This document shows, in pieces, positions 51,070-61,100 of a stretch of 64,000 nt of DNA. The notes under the pieces were generated by a model, which was not told where the DNA came from, searched no databases, and was given only the letters and a program-made list of their open reading frames with translations. This stretch comes from Actinomycetes bacterium. GTDB taxonomy: Bacteria; Actinomycetota; Coriobacteriia; Coriobacteriales; Eggerthellaceae. The translations under genes and the position numbers were made by a program. The stretch's first letter is position 1. Each line of letters starts with the position of its first letter. The DNA lies in contig JAEXAI010000015.1 in the NCBI GenBank assembly GCA_023394615.1, positions 62,001 through 126,000 on the forward strand. Direction: 5' to 3'.

Positions 51070-51816
51070 ATGGAATGCAAGCTAGCGGAAATACGGGTCA
51101 TGATGCTTCTGTGCTTCATACTGTTTGCGGCGCTGGCGGCGGCGTGCCTACTGGCGAGCTGCGTTCAAAACCAACCGTATACACCCGAACCCGCCGCATC
51201 GGCCATCGGGCAGGGGGCGGACCAGACAAGCGACAGCTATGTGGAAGCGTCGGGTGTTACGGACCCCTTCATCCAGAAAACGGGCTGGTGGGCAAAGGAC
51301 AGCTATGTGCACTATGGCATCATGATCCACAACCCGAACCAAGATTTCGATGCCTATAACGTACAGGTGGAAATCACCTCTTTCGACGAGAATGGTGCTG
51401 AAATGTTCTCGAGTATCGACATAATTCATAAGATACCCGCAGGTGAAGCGATTGGTTTTGCGGGAACCTCGGGAAACGGATGGCTGCCGACATCGGTGAC
51501 CATCAGGGTGATTCCCGCTTCTGCCCAATACAAACCGGCGGCATGTCAAGACGATTTCGACATCACTGAGTACAGCGAGCAAAACAAACTGTACTTCCGC
51601 TACGAGGTGACAGGCTACATCACCAATGAAATGCCGGACTACGTGGGCACGGTGGACATGAGCGTTTTGCTGCTCGACCAGAATCAAAACATCGTAGCGG
51701 GCTATACGGGGCAAGCCTACAAGATAAAACCTGGTCAGAACAAGAGCTTCCTAATCACCTTGCATTCGGCGCCCGATCATGCGTCGGTGCAGGTGTACCC
51801 GCAATATGCGGACTAG
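51070..51816 (+). CDS. Lipoprotein of a duplicated pair (copy 2)
   Basis: A 248-aa exported lipoprotein, paralogue of 45589-46344. The signal ends with the lipobox LLASC31; a Pro/Ala-rich tether follows. The mature domain repeats the copy 1 landmarks: VTDPFIQKTGWW, HYGIMIHNPNQDFDAYNVQV, IPAGEAIGFAG and SAQYKPAA, and ends with SAPDHASVQVYPQ. The upstream TATACT region and GGAGGAGGCCCTG leader also match copy 1. It is followed by 71 bases and the iron-sulfur protein gene. Function unknown. Confidence 0.8.
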   Translation: MECKLAEIRVMMLLCFILFAALAAACLLASCVQNQPYTPEPAASAIGQGADQTSDSYVEASGVTDPFIQKTGWWAKDSYVHYGIMIHNPNQDFDAYNVQVEITSFDENGAEMFSSIDIIHKIPAGEAIGFAGTSGNGWLPTSVTIRVIPASAQYKPAACQDDFDITEYSEQNKLYFRYEVTGYITNEMPDYVGTVDMSVLLLDQNQNIVAGYTGQAYKIKPGQNKSFLITLHSAPDHASVQVYPQYAD

Positions 51817-51887
51817 AAAAGACGGGGCAATGCCGTAGAGCACATGAGTACGCAACCATCGTCGTTGAACGGAAAGGCAGGCGTGTT

Positions 51888-53069
51888 ATGCCGTCGATTT
51901 CGAATTATCTTTCCTTGTTGGAGCGTTTGCAATCGCGTTTCTTGGTGGTTGACCCGCACCGGTGCGTGACGGTTCGTAATCGCAACGTCACTTGTGACAG
52001 GTGTGCCTATGCGTGCACGACGGGCTGTATTTCCCAGGGCGAAGACGGCATACAGGTGGACAACTCGAAGTGTATCGGATGCGGAACGTGCGCGTGTTCC
52101 TGCCCTACGGGCGCCATCGAACCTAGACAGCCCGATGACCGCACGTTGGCGCGGCAAATCGGCAAGGCCGTGGAGCGTGCGAGCGGAATTGCGGTGATGG
52201 CCTGCGAAAAGATGCTGGTCGCTGCAAGGGGTCGTATCGACCCGGAGACGGTTGTGAGCGTGTCTTGCATCGGGCGCGTCGACGAAAGCCTGATTGTGCT
52301 TTTGAAGGCTGCAGGCGCGAAAAAGATACGTCTCGTCACCGGCGATTGTGGGAACTGCGAACACGCACGCGGGTGCGAAGTGGCCCACGACGTTGTAACG
52401 ACAGCGAATAGGCTGCTAGAGGCATGGAGTGCAGGTGATTGCGCGAGTATATCCTCAAAATTCCCAATCTGCTGCAGGCTCGAGCAGGGCGGTGCTGCCT
52501 ACGACAGGGAGCGCCGCGAGTTTTTCCAATCCGTGCGCGACGAGGCGAAAGATGCAGTGCACGATACCGTTGACTACGGCATCGACACCTTTTTCGGAAA
52601 GGGAAAAAGCGGCCAGCACTACCAGCATGTGGGCGCAGACGGAACGATGGAGCATAAAGCGCCGCGCCGCCGGGAGTTGCTTTTGGATGCGCTTAAAAGT
52701 TTGGGAGAACCTGAAGACGTGCTGATGGAAACCCGTCTGTGGGGGCATGTGATAATAGATGCGAACATTTGCGACGGCTGCCGTATGTGTGCGGTGTTCT
52801 GTCCCACAGGTGCTCTGGGAAAACTCATTCGTGATGGGGCCGATTGCGGGTTGGTCCATTCGCCAGGAATGTGCGTGAAATGTCGTACGTGCGAGACCGT
52901 GTGCCCGCATGGCGCGCTTTCTCTGTCCAATGAAGTGTTTGCGGTGGACCTGCATGCAGGTGTGGTGGAAACGTTTCCTATGGAAGACGTGGTCAGCGCC
53001 AAGAGTGCTCCGAATGCCATCCGCAACGCTATGAGCACGCTGATTGATTCCCCTTACCTTGTGGGATGA
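51888..53069 (+). CDS. Iron-sulfur protein with ferredoxin pairs around an FlpD-like region
   Basis: A 393-aa cytoplasmic protein. N-terminal ferredoxin part: C36/39/43/47 and C62/65/68/72. The middle (about 115-170) has SCIGRVDESLIVLLKAAGA and GDCGNCEHARG, resembling the MvhD/FlpD (hydrogenase-delta or heterodisulfide-reductase-associated) domain. A linker predicted to be helical (about 190-280) follows, then a second pair, CDGCRMCAVFCP and CVKCRTCETVCP (about 295-350). Up to four [4Fe-4S] clusters plus the FlpD-like site suggest an electron hub. No partner dehydrogenase is adjacent; a LuxR-type regulator and a Mo operon lie downstream. Confidence 0.75.
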   Translation: MPSISNYLSLLERLQSRFLVVDPHRCVTVRNRNVTCDRCAYACTTGCISQGEDGIQVDNSKCIGCGTCACSCPTGAIEPRQPDDRTLARQIGKAVERASGIAVMACEKMLVAARGRIDPETVVSVSCIGRVDESLIVLLKAAGAKKIRLVTGDCGNCEHARGCEVAHDVVTTANRLLEAWSAGDCASISSKFPICCRLEQGGAAYDRERREFFQSVRDEAKDAVHDTVDYGIDTFFGKGKSGQHYQHVGADGTMEHKAPRRRELLLDALKSLGEPEDVLMETRLWGHVIIDANICDGCRMCAVFCPTGALGKLIRDGADCGLVHSPGMCVKCRTCETVCPHGALSLSNEVFAVDLHAGVVETFPMEDVVSAKSAPNAIRNAMSTLIDSPYLVG

Positions 53070-53249
53070 ACTGCGCAAACGCAAAGTTCACTGAGTTTAT
53101 GCTATGGACTCACGCGAATCTGCCACGTAGTATGGCGAAAGATGCTTCGCTTGCGAGGGGGCAAAAATCGATCCTTTCCCCAAAAATGCTCGACCGTCTC
53201 ATTCGCAGTTGCAGCATCGATAAAAGAGTCTCTTGAACGAGGAGGTCTT

Positions 53250-54161
53250 ATGAATAGGAAAAGAGGTGCGTGGGGCATTGTCATGGCCTGCGCCCTGACA
53301 GTGGGTGTGGGCGCTTTCGCTACTACTGCCTTTGCTGTCGATGAGCAATACAGTTACGAACCGACCGTGCAGGGAAATAGCGCCTATAGCGGCAATCTGG
53401 TGGACGAGGCCGACGGCTATGGTGTGGAAGGCAACGAATATACCAACTCGATTTCACAGCAGAACGCCGAAGAAGTAGCCGCAACAAAAGCCCTTGGTAC
53501 TACCATCGGCTCTGCATCCGATGATGCGAGTCCTGTAAGGGTAACGAACAATACGGGCAAGACGATTAAGGAATTGGCACTGCGCACATCCAATCAAACA
53601 GCATATGGACTGAATCAGTTGAGCGCATCGCTGAATCAAGGGGATGCCGCTTGTTGGTTCTATGCGTATAACTATCAGGAGCAAAGCTACACCAACTCCA
53701 CAGGCATCACTATCCAGGAGCCGGTGAACACGTGCCTGAAGGTGACGTTCAGCGACGGCACAACCGGCGAGTTCCACAACATCAATATGAACGCCGTGCG
53801 CACCATCGAACTGTGCTATTCGCCTGATTACTCAGTCTATTATGTGCAGCGCACCACCATCACGAACCACACGCCCGACCCTAACCTGTACTACGAAACG
53901 AACCTTGCATCGTATACGGGCGGGGAAGCCGAATTCAACTACCACGTGGATTCTGGCGGGCGCATGGGTGCGTTGGCCATTACTGCCAGCCGTGGAGGCG
54001 GTTGGGATGTAGGTCACGATCCGCTCCAGGAAATCACGGATTACAAGGTTGAGTTGCCGCTTTACGGTACACCTTACGGAAGCTACACCAAGGGGCTCTA
54101 CGATGCCTTGCACTGGAACAGCGACTCGCTGACTTGGCGCGAATGGGGTGGCGACTTATAG
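53250..54161 (+). CDS. Secreted protein of unknown function
   Basis: A 303-aa protein with a Sec signal peptide (MNRKRGAWGIVMACALTVGV, cleavage likely after AFA). The mature part has an RVTNNTGKTIKELALR segment near 95-110, like a small beta-sandwich repeat in surface proteins, and is rich in Tyr, Asn and Thr. No anchor, LPxTG or catalytic motif is seen, so it is probably released or bound non-covalently. GAGGAGGTCTT is a strong ribosome site; the in-frame extension upstream is not needed. It lies between the iron-sulfur protein and a LuxR-type regulator. I do not recognise the family. Confidence 0.72.
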   Translation: MNRKRGAWGIVMACALTVGVGAFATTAFAVDEQYSYEPTVQGNSAYSGNLVDEADGYGVEGNEYTNSISQQNAEEVAATKALGTTIGSASDDASPVRVTNNTGKTIKELALRTSNQTAYGLNQLSASLNQGDAACWFYAYNYQEQSYTNSTGITIQEPVNTCLKVTFSDGTTGEFHNINMNAVRTIELCYSPDYSVYYVQRTTITNHTPDPNLYYETNLASYTGGEAEFNYHVDSGGRMGALAITASRGGGWDVGHDPLQEITDYKVELPLYGTPYGSYTKGLYDALHWNSDSLTWREWGGDL

Positions 54162-54300
54162 AAAAGTCGACGATCCTATAGCAGTGTTACCCGTGGTACT
54201 TTATAGGTGCGCAGGTGGGAATGGAGGCCCGCCTGCGCCGTTGAAAGCCTATTTGCCTTCGCGTTTGGAAACGAGGGCTGACTGAGGGGGAGATTGAGAA

Positions 54301-55761
54301 ATGAAGAGGCAGAAGATAGGCGCAGGCGACGTCCTTTCGGCGTTGAAGAGATCGGTTGGGTTGGCTTGCTACCTTTCGTGGGTGCTGCTGGCCTGTTTCC
54401 TTCCTTCGTCGTATCAGGCTGCACCGGGATTCGATATGGCTGCGCTTGTTGAGGCCGGCCTGTCTATGATTGGATTTCTACTGGTCATAACCTACTACGC
54501 TTTCTATTCGAAGGCGAAGGTGGTGAAAGGCAAGCTCCCGTGCATAATCGTTTCCGTCGTTTCCTGTCTGTGCACTGTCGCAATGAATTTTGCGCGTTCG
54601 GCAAACGATGCGACGCAGGCTATGCTCGGTAGCGCATTCGGCTGCATCGCCGGTGCCGGAATTGCCGTGTTGCTCATCGCGTGGGCTGTCGTGTATGTGG
54701 GCGACAAGCAAGAGAGCGGAGTGTTAGTGGTGGCGTTCGCTTTCTTTATTACCGGCATTGTGGCTTTGGTGGTCATTATGCTACCAAAGCTCGTCCTCGA
54801 CATCGTACCCGTGGTGATTCCTTTGGTTATGGGATTCATGCAGGTTGCAGGCGAGCCTGAATCTGAGGTTGTGCCGGTCGAAGTTCTGGCTCCGCGCCCC
54901 GACGACGGCAAGCTGCCATGGCGTTTGATTTTCGGCATCATCGCGCTGGGCTTCGTTTACGGCTTGTCGCAGGATTTCGCGACGGTCTACAACGATTCCC
55001 CCCTTGCTTTGGGAGCTGTGAGCGTGGCAGTGTTCGCTATAGTGGGTGCGGGCATCATGGTCTATTTTGTGGCTACGGGAAAGAATCTAGGGTTCTCCGC
55101 ATTTTGCACCGCCATCATACCCATTGCGGGGTTTGCGCAGGGAATGGTGGCTACGTACCAAATGGAAATGATCGATGCCTCGTTTTTCTTCATGCGCTTG
55201 GCGTGGACGTTGTTTCTGGCAATGCTTTGGTTGCAGTTGCCGCGCGTGTTCGCTCGACTTCACACCCTGCGCACGTTCTTCGTGGCGTATTTGTTGTTCG
55301 AAGGTTCGATTGCGGCAGGCTTGGTGGGACACAAGTTGCTGATGCTGAGCAGCTTCGATCTGTTCGACTATGTGGCGCTTTTCGCGTTAGCTCTGCTGCT
55401 GACAGCGCTTACATGCACTTTCTCGCGTGATGCTATGGCATCAGCTTGGGAGCTGATGCCGGCGAAGGTGGAATTCACCGGGAAGTTCCGCAAAGCATGC
55501 CGCCTGCTCGAAGACGAATACGGGCTAACGAACCGTGAATCCGAAATTATGGAACTGGTCCTGCGCGGCAGGAACGGTTCGTATGTGCAGGAAAAATTGG
55601 TGATTTCGAAGAACACGTATCAAACCCACATGCGCAACATGTACAAGAAACTCGATGTGCACAGCAATCAAGAGCTTATGGATCTGCTGGAGCGCAAGCT
55701 GTCGGACAATCGTGGGCCCACGCGCACGTCCGCTTCGATAAACGATATCGGCCCTGTTTAA
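54301..55761 (+). CDS. Membrane-embedded LuxR-family regulator (second)
   Basis: A 486-aa protein with about twelve hydrophobic segments (to about residue 375) and a C-terminal LuxR helix-turn-helix (YGLTNRESEIMELVLRGRNG, then KNTYQTHMRNMYKKLDVHSN). It has the same architecture as the regulator at 20653-22191, and both end with a helix containing QELLDLL or QELMDLL. It is the likely controller of the Mo operon that begins at 58123, or of its own neighbours. Confidence 0.88.
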   Translation: MKRQKIGAGDVLSALKRSVGLACYLSWVLLACFLPSSYQAAPGFDMAALVEAGLSMIGFLLVITYYAFYSKAKVVKGKLPCIIVSVVSCLCTVAMNFARSANDATQAMLGSAFGCIAGAGIAVLLIAWAVVYVGDKQESGVLVVAFAFFITGIVALVVIMLPKLVLDIVPVVIPLVMGFMQVAGEPESEVVPVEVLAPRPDDGKLPWRLIFGIIALGFVYGLSQDFATVYNDSPLALGAVSVAVFAIVGAGIMVYFVATGKNLGFSAFCTAIIPIAGFAQGMVATYQMEMIDASFFFMRLAWTLFLAMLWLQLPRVFARLHTLRTFFVAYLLFEGSIAAGLVGHKLLMLSSFDLFDYVALFALALLLTALTCTFSRDAMASAWELMPAKVEFTGKFRKACRLLEDEYGLTNRESEIMELVLRGRNGSYVQEKLVISKNTYQTHMRNMYKKLDVHSNQELMDLLERKLSDNRGPTRTSASINDIGPV

Positions 55762-55799
55762 ACCAGGGGTTCAAACATGATAGGAAGGCCTGATAAAAG

Positions 55800-57875
55800 A
55801 TGGCTCAGATGATAGAAGATGAATCTGTGGGTACCGCGTTGGTTTCGGGGGCGATGCCTGTGGCGGGTGCTGTAGCTGGCGCAGGTGCGGCGACTGCTAC
55901 TGGTGCGACGACCCCGGAAAGAGCGCCCTTGCCCACAGCCCGCTTCGTCAAAGCGGTAGGAGCGGCGGGAGTCGGCAAAACGCAGTATTTGGCAGAGAGT
56001 GCGGAAGCGTTGCTGCAAAAGGGTGTTTCACCAGATAGCATACTGATTTTAGTCGCTACGAATTCTGCAGCGGACGCAATGAGGCAGCGCTTGGGAAAGA
56101 TTGAAGTGCGCGGGGCTGAATCGATGCTCGTGTGCACGCCCGAGCGATACTTTGTGGCGATGCTTTCCAGCGCTGAAGGAATGCGAGCAAGCGGGCGCGT
56201 GCCTCGGTTGTTGGAAGACTTCGAGATGCGCATTCTTTTGGAAGACATGAAAGTGACCGGTGTGAAATCAAAGCGCCTGCGCGAGATGTTGAAGTTCTTC
56301 TACAGGCAGTGGAGCGAGCTTGCCGACGACGCCGACGATTTTATCGAAACCTATGAGGAACGTTTGGTCTACGATTCGCTTCGAAAGCATCTGGTCAGCC
56401 GTGATGCGATGATGATTGAAGAGCTTTCGAACGTGGCCTATCGCACCTTTGTGAAAGACGGCAATCCTCTGCGAAAATACAGCCGCGATTACGTACTGGC
56501 TGACGATTTTCAGAATTACAGTAAAGCCACGCAGTGCTTGCTCGCGGCCTTGTCGAAAAAGCAGCTGGTTGTGGCCGGAAACGTCAACGAGACGGTGCAG
56601 ACCAAGGAGCCCTACCCCTATGCATGCGGCTTCGATGAATTCGAGCAGACGTATGAGGGTGCTCAGGTAATCCATCTTAAAACATGGCAGAGGCAGGCCT
56701 GCGCCGTGGCCTCCATCTGCAATTCTCTCACAATGCAGCCAAGCATGGATACTGGCGTGCAGGCGGGTTTTGCGGACGAATGCGAGGAAGGGCAGGTGCG
56801 CTTCGTGCAATGGCCGCTGCCCAATCAGGAATTCATGGGATTGGGAGGATACATAAAGCATCGTCTGAACGCCGGAGCACAATCTATCCATCCGCGCGAC
56901 ATAGGTGTGATTGTTCCGAATGCTTTGTGGGGAAAGGCCTTGTGCAAACTGCTGAGCAAAAACGATATCGAGAGCAGTCTAATGATAAGCTACTATGCGC
57001 TTACGGGAGATCCGCGCAGAATGGAAAAATGCGCGTCGTTGCGGGCCTTTACCGCATTGAATCTGGTCAGCGACGCGACTGATGTGACCGCCTGGCGAAG
57101 CTGGTGCGGGTTCGGGGACTACCTAGCCTGCTCGAACCATTGGTGCCGTTTGGAAGAATATGCTCTGGAGCAGGGCAAAGGCGTGTTGCAGGTGCTAGAA
57201 GAGGAAGCTGCCAAGGCGACTGGTGTCGGCGACGGGAACGCAATCGCAATAGACCGCAGGACCTCTGCCGATGCAAGTGCATCCGAGCCCGCTTTTCTAG
57301 GGGCCGACGTACTGGTAGCTGCTTACAAACGCGGATGCGAAATGATCAAGCGCTGTTCCGATAAGGCCGGATTCGCCCTGTTGAACAACTTGTTGGGTGA
57401 ACCTCTGCCTGAAGACTTCATGGGGTTGCTGAATCCTGTGGCCGGGCCGGAGAGCGCACGCGAGCTGCTCGATCGGGCGCGCGCGGCAGTGGAAGTGAAG
57501 TTTTCTGACACTGATGCTGTGCGCGTGGGGCTGCCTTCCATGATGTGCGGGCTGGAGTTCGATACCGTTATCTTGGCCGGAGCGGTGGATGGCTTCTATC
57601 CCACGTTTGAAACCTTCGGCGATGAACTGGATGATGACGCCAAAGACGATATGCGCGCCCAGCAGCGCCGTGTTCTGTATTCGGCGCTCTCGAAAGCCTG
57701 CCGCTATGTGGTGGTGTCATGCTTCCATGAAGACGACTCGAACACAGCAAACGCGCTGGGTATGTGGGCGCGCAGGATACGCATGGAAAACGACAAGCGC
57801 ATGGCGGTGCTTTCCCCGTCGCGGTTCGTGGACGAAATGGGCGACGCGATGCCGGGAATGGATTCAAAATTATAG
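55800..57875 (+). CDS. UvrD/Rep-like superfamily-1 helicase-related ATPase
   Basis: A 691-aa P-loop protein. After an Ala/Gly-rich low-complexity start (12-37) comes Walker A GAAGVGKT (54-61), a motif-II region YVLADDFQNYSKATQ (D235-D236-F-Q) and late motifs VGLPSMMCGLEFDTVILAGA and RRVLYSALSKACRYVVVSC, which correspond to motifs V and VI of SF1 helicases. In UvrD-like enzymes motif II is DExQ; here the catalytic Glu is Asp. It is shorter and more divergent than true UvrD/PcrA, so it may be a repair helicase of reduced activity or a regulatory ATPase. It lies 38 bases after the regulator gene. Confidence 0.72.
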   Translation: MAQMIEDESVGTALVSGAMPVAGAVAGAGAATATGATTPERAPLPTARFVKAVGAAGVGKTQYLAESAEALLQKGVSPDSILILVATNSAADAMRQRLGKIEVRGAESMLVCTPERYFVAMLSSAEGMRASGRVPRLLEDFEMRILLEDMKVTGVKSKRLREMLKFFYRQWSELADDADDFIETYEERLVYDSLRKHLVSRDAMMIEELSNVAYRTFVKDGNPLRKYSRDYVLADDFQNYSKATQCLLAALSKKQLVVAGNVNETVQTKEPYPYACGFDEFEQTYEGAQVIHLKTWQRQACAVASICNSLTMQPSMDTGVQAGFADECEEGQVRFVQWPLPNQEFMGLGGYIKHRLNAGAQSIHPRDIGVIVPNALWGKALCKLLSKNDIESSLMISYYALTGDPRRMEKCASLRAFTALNLVSDATDVTAWRSWCGFGDYLACSNHWCRLEEYALEQGKGVLQVLEEEAAKATGVGDGNAIAIDRRTSADASASEPAFLGADVLVAAYKRGCEMIKRCSDKAGFALLNNLLGEPLPEDFMGLLNPVAGPESARELLDRARAAVEVKFSDTDAVRVGLPSMMCGLEFDTVILAGAVDGFYPTFETFGDELDDDAKDDMRAQQRRVLYSALSKACRYVVVSCFHEDDSNTANALGMWARRIRMENDKRMAVLSPSRFVDEMGDAMPGMDSKL

Positions 57876-57895
57876 GATGAACAGGTAAAACATAT

Positions 57896-57916
57896 TCTCA
57901 CATAAAGAATGTGAGA
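57896..57916. other. Eight-base hairpin before the terminator
   Basis: TCTCACAT and ATGTGAGA pair perfectly around AAAGA, immediately ahead of the larger terminator hairpin. It may extend the terminator structure or serve as a protein site. Confidence 0.5.
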
Positions 57917-57920
57917 TATC

Positions 57921-57980
57921 GCAAACCCCCGCCGCACGCAAAAATCACTGAAGACTTGCGATTGTGGGCGGGGGTTTTCG
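57921..57980 (+). terminator. Intrinsic terminator after the helicase-like gene
   Basis: AAACCCCCGCC pairs with GGCGGGGGTTT around a long loop that itself contains ACGCAA/TTGCG(A)T pairing; TTTT follows. It separates this transcript from the third Mo-enzyme operon. Confidence 0.8.
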
Positions 57981-58039
57981 CGTCCAAAGTACATGGTGGG
58001 GAAAGTAATCGATAGTGGAAAGAGGAACCAAGATTCGTA

Positions 58040-58088
58040 GCCCGCAGGCGTAGGGTCAGAGATTTTCAATCTAGGGCATGCGCCGGGC
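58040..58088 (+). promoter_or_regulatory. Structured leader of the third Mo-enzyme operon
   Basis: GCCCG (58040-58044) pairs with CGGGC (58084-58088), with further AGATT-TTC-AATCT pairing inside. It ends about 35 bases before the A subunit start. A cofactor-sensing or attenuating leader is possible; I could not match it to the Moco riboswitch consensus. Confidence 0.35.
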
Positions 58089-58122
58089 AATTCATTGGGA
58101 AACCGTTTGAAAGGAGATGCGT

Positions 58123-61100
58123 ATGCTTGATTCGAAACTGACACGACGTTCGTTTTGTAAGATGGCCGCTGCCACCGCTGGTGCGGCGCTTATTGCCGGT
58201 GAAGCAACGCAGATGCTCGTGGAGGATGCGAATGCAGCAGAGACGAGCAGCAGTGACGAGGTGAAGGTAATCCATTCTACCTGCCGTGGTTGTGGCAAGA
58301 TGGAATGCGGCAACTTGGTAACCGTGAAGAATGGTCGTGTAGTTCATATTGAGGGCGACCACCGTGCCGTGGCAAGCCGCGGCAACTTGTGCGTGAAGGG
58401 GCGTGCTGCTGTACAGGCGCTCTACCATCCTGACCGCATTCGCTACCCGTTGATTCGCACAGCGCCGAAAGGCGAAGATCCGAAATGGAAGCGCGTCAGT
58501 CACGATGAAGCCATCAAATACATGGCAGACGGGCTGAATAGCGTTATCGAGAAATATGGCCAGCACGCCATCAAGACGCTGCATGGCACGGGGCGTATTA
58601 CCACGTATGCCACTGAGGCGTACCCCACGTATTTGCTGCAGACCGCCAATACGGGCTCGCCAGCAGGCGTTATTTGCAAGGGTCCGCGCCTTTCTGCAGC
58701 CGCTATGATTTGCTTTCCAGGCGCTCACTGGTGCAATCTGATTGACGGACAGAAAGTGAACTTCCAGTGGGGCACGAATCAGGAAGTGTCGAACTACGAC
58801 AATTCCTGCCGCACCACCGTCGATGAGCATGTACGCGCCGAAACCACCATCTGTGTGGGGCCGCGTATGCAGAACTTGGGTAAGGAAGCCGATATCTGGC
58901 TGGATTTGCGTCCCGGCACCGACGACGCGATTGCTCTGGGTCTTTTGCACCAGTGCGTGTTGAAATTGAAGACTTACGACCAGATGTTCGTGAAGAAATG
59001 GACGAACGCACCTTTCCTGTACTGCGAGGATCTGGTTCCTTCCGGCTGGACATGGTCCAACTGGGGAGACCCCGAAGGCAAACAGGAAATGGGATCGTAC
59101 CCGCTTGAGGTTCGTACACGCATCGTGAAGGAATCCGACTTGGTCGAGGGCGGGGACCCGCGCAAGATGGCGTATTGGGACACGAAGTCCAACTCGCTTC
59201 AGTACTACGACACGCATACCTGCATGTGGCAGGGCCAGACCGAGTACCAGTATCCCGACCTGAAAAAGGACTGCACCGAATACAAGGGCGGCATTTTGGC
59301 GAAGGATCCGGGCTTCCCGGTGGACATCGACCCGGCATTGGAAGGCTCTTACACCATTACACTGAAGAATGGCAAGCAAGCAATCGCCGAACCCATTTGG
59401 GAAATGTTCAAGCGCCATCTGCAGCCATGGACTTCCGAGCACACCAGCGAGATTACCGGCGTTGACGCCAGCAAGATCGAAGCTGCTGCGGCAGCCTATT
59501 GCGAAGAGCCCGGCAAGGGCGGCATCGTATTCAACCTGCCCATCGAGCATGCAGGCAATTCCATCCAGACCTCTATGCTGCCGCTTATCCTGTCGGCGTT
59601 AATGAACAACATCGACAGCCCTGGTGGTCAGCGCGGTTGCGAGAACATGTTCTTTACCATGGACACGTTCTTCCAGTACCACATTCCCTGGAGCAACGGT
59701 ACGCTCGACCCGGTCGAGCAGGCCAAAGTAGTGGGCGGCGATCGCTTCCCGCTGACTCCGTGGTTCCAGATGGTGGGCGGCGCTGCACTTTTCCATGACC
59801 CGATTTCCGCAGCTGAGGCTATTCTGTATGACGATCCGTATCCTATCCGCGGTATGATCTCGAATTCAGGTCAGCACTTCAATTCCGGTAATGCTTGGCA
59901 GAACTGGGAAGCTTTCAAGACGCTGGATTTCTACGGTGGATGGGAGCTGTGGCACAGCCCTACCATCGAGCTGGCCGACGTGGTGCTTCCGGCTGCGCAT
60001 TTTCTGGAAGTGGGCGTTCTGCGCTACACCCAGGGCGGCGAAGGTGCCATTGGTGCACAGGTACAGTGCGTGAAACGACAAGGCGAGGCAAGCTGGGACA
60101 GCGCCGATATTTGCGGCGAGCTTTCAAAGGAAATGGGCTATGAGTATTGGCCCACGCATGAAAAACCGCTCCCGCAATGGCCTGACAAGTGGATGAAGCC
60201 ATGGCCGACGGAAAAGGACATGCTCGATATGTCCGTCCTGCCCATGAACCGCAACCTTCCTTTCGAGATTTCGGTGCCCGCACCCGACGGTACGCGTTTG
60301 CGCGCCGATGATTGGGACGACTATGTGGCTCAGTATCAAGAGCACAGCCAGTGGAATCTGAAGGAGATCAGCCCCTTCGGCTACTACTATCGTTTCCAGT
60401 GGGGCCATATGCGCCCGCGCGATTCCACTAATCCTACAGCGCCGTTCGTGCCCGGCTTCAACACGCCAACCGGCAAGTTCGAAATTCTCTCCACGCTGTT
60501 GGAATCCTATCACGGCAAGAACACCAAATGGCAGGAAGCGCCCGGGTCCTACAACGGCATCCCCGGCTATCGTGAACCTATCGAGTCGCCCTTCAGCTCG
60601 CCCGAGCTGTATAAGGAATACCCAATCATCTTCACATCTGGCCGACGCAACCCGCTCTATTTCCACAACGAAGGCCGTCAGCAGCCATGGCTGCGCGAGC
60701 TTACCCCATGCGCGACGTTCCAGATTCATCCCGATACGGCGGCGAAGCTGGGCATAAAACAGGGCGATTGGTGCTGGATTGAATCGAAACGCGGCAAGAT
60801 TCGCGAAGTGGCCGACCTGTTCTACGGCATCCGCCCCGGCACTATTGAGTGCGATCATCAGTGGTGGTACCCCGAACTGTCCGCACCGAAGCATGGCTGG
60901 GACTTGTCGAATGTGAACACCATGGTGAATATGGACCATGAATCGCAAGACCCGGTGTGCGGCACCTGTAATTGTCGAGCCTATCTGGTGAAAGTGTACA
61001 AGGCTACGGCAGAAAACTCGCCCTTTGGCGACCCGTGCCCGTGCGATGACGACGGTACCGAGATTATCCATACTTCCGACGATCCGCGCCTGAAGGAATG

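Noticed and set aside
57981..58122. Molybdenum-cofactor riboswitch before the third Mo operon
   Set aside because: Some pairing exists (58040-58088), but I could not match the conserved Moco aptamer elements, so only a structured leader is reported.
58066..59550. A 494-codon minus-strand open frame
   Set aside because: It is antisense to the Mo-enzyme A subunit, which has clear motifs in the plus frame; the antisense translation is Val/His-rich and motif-free.
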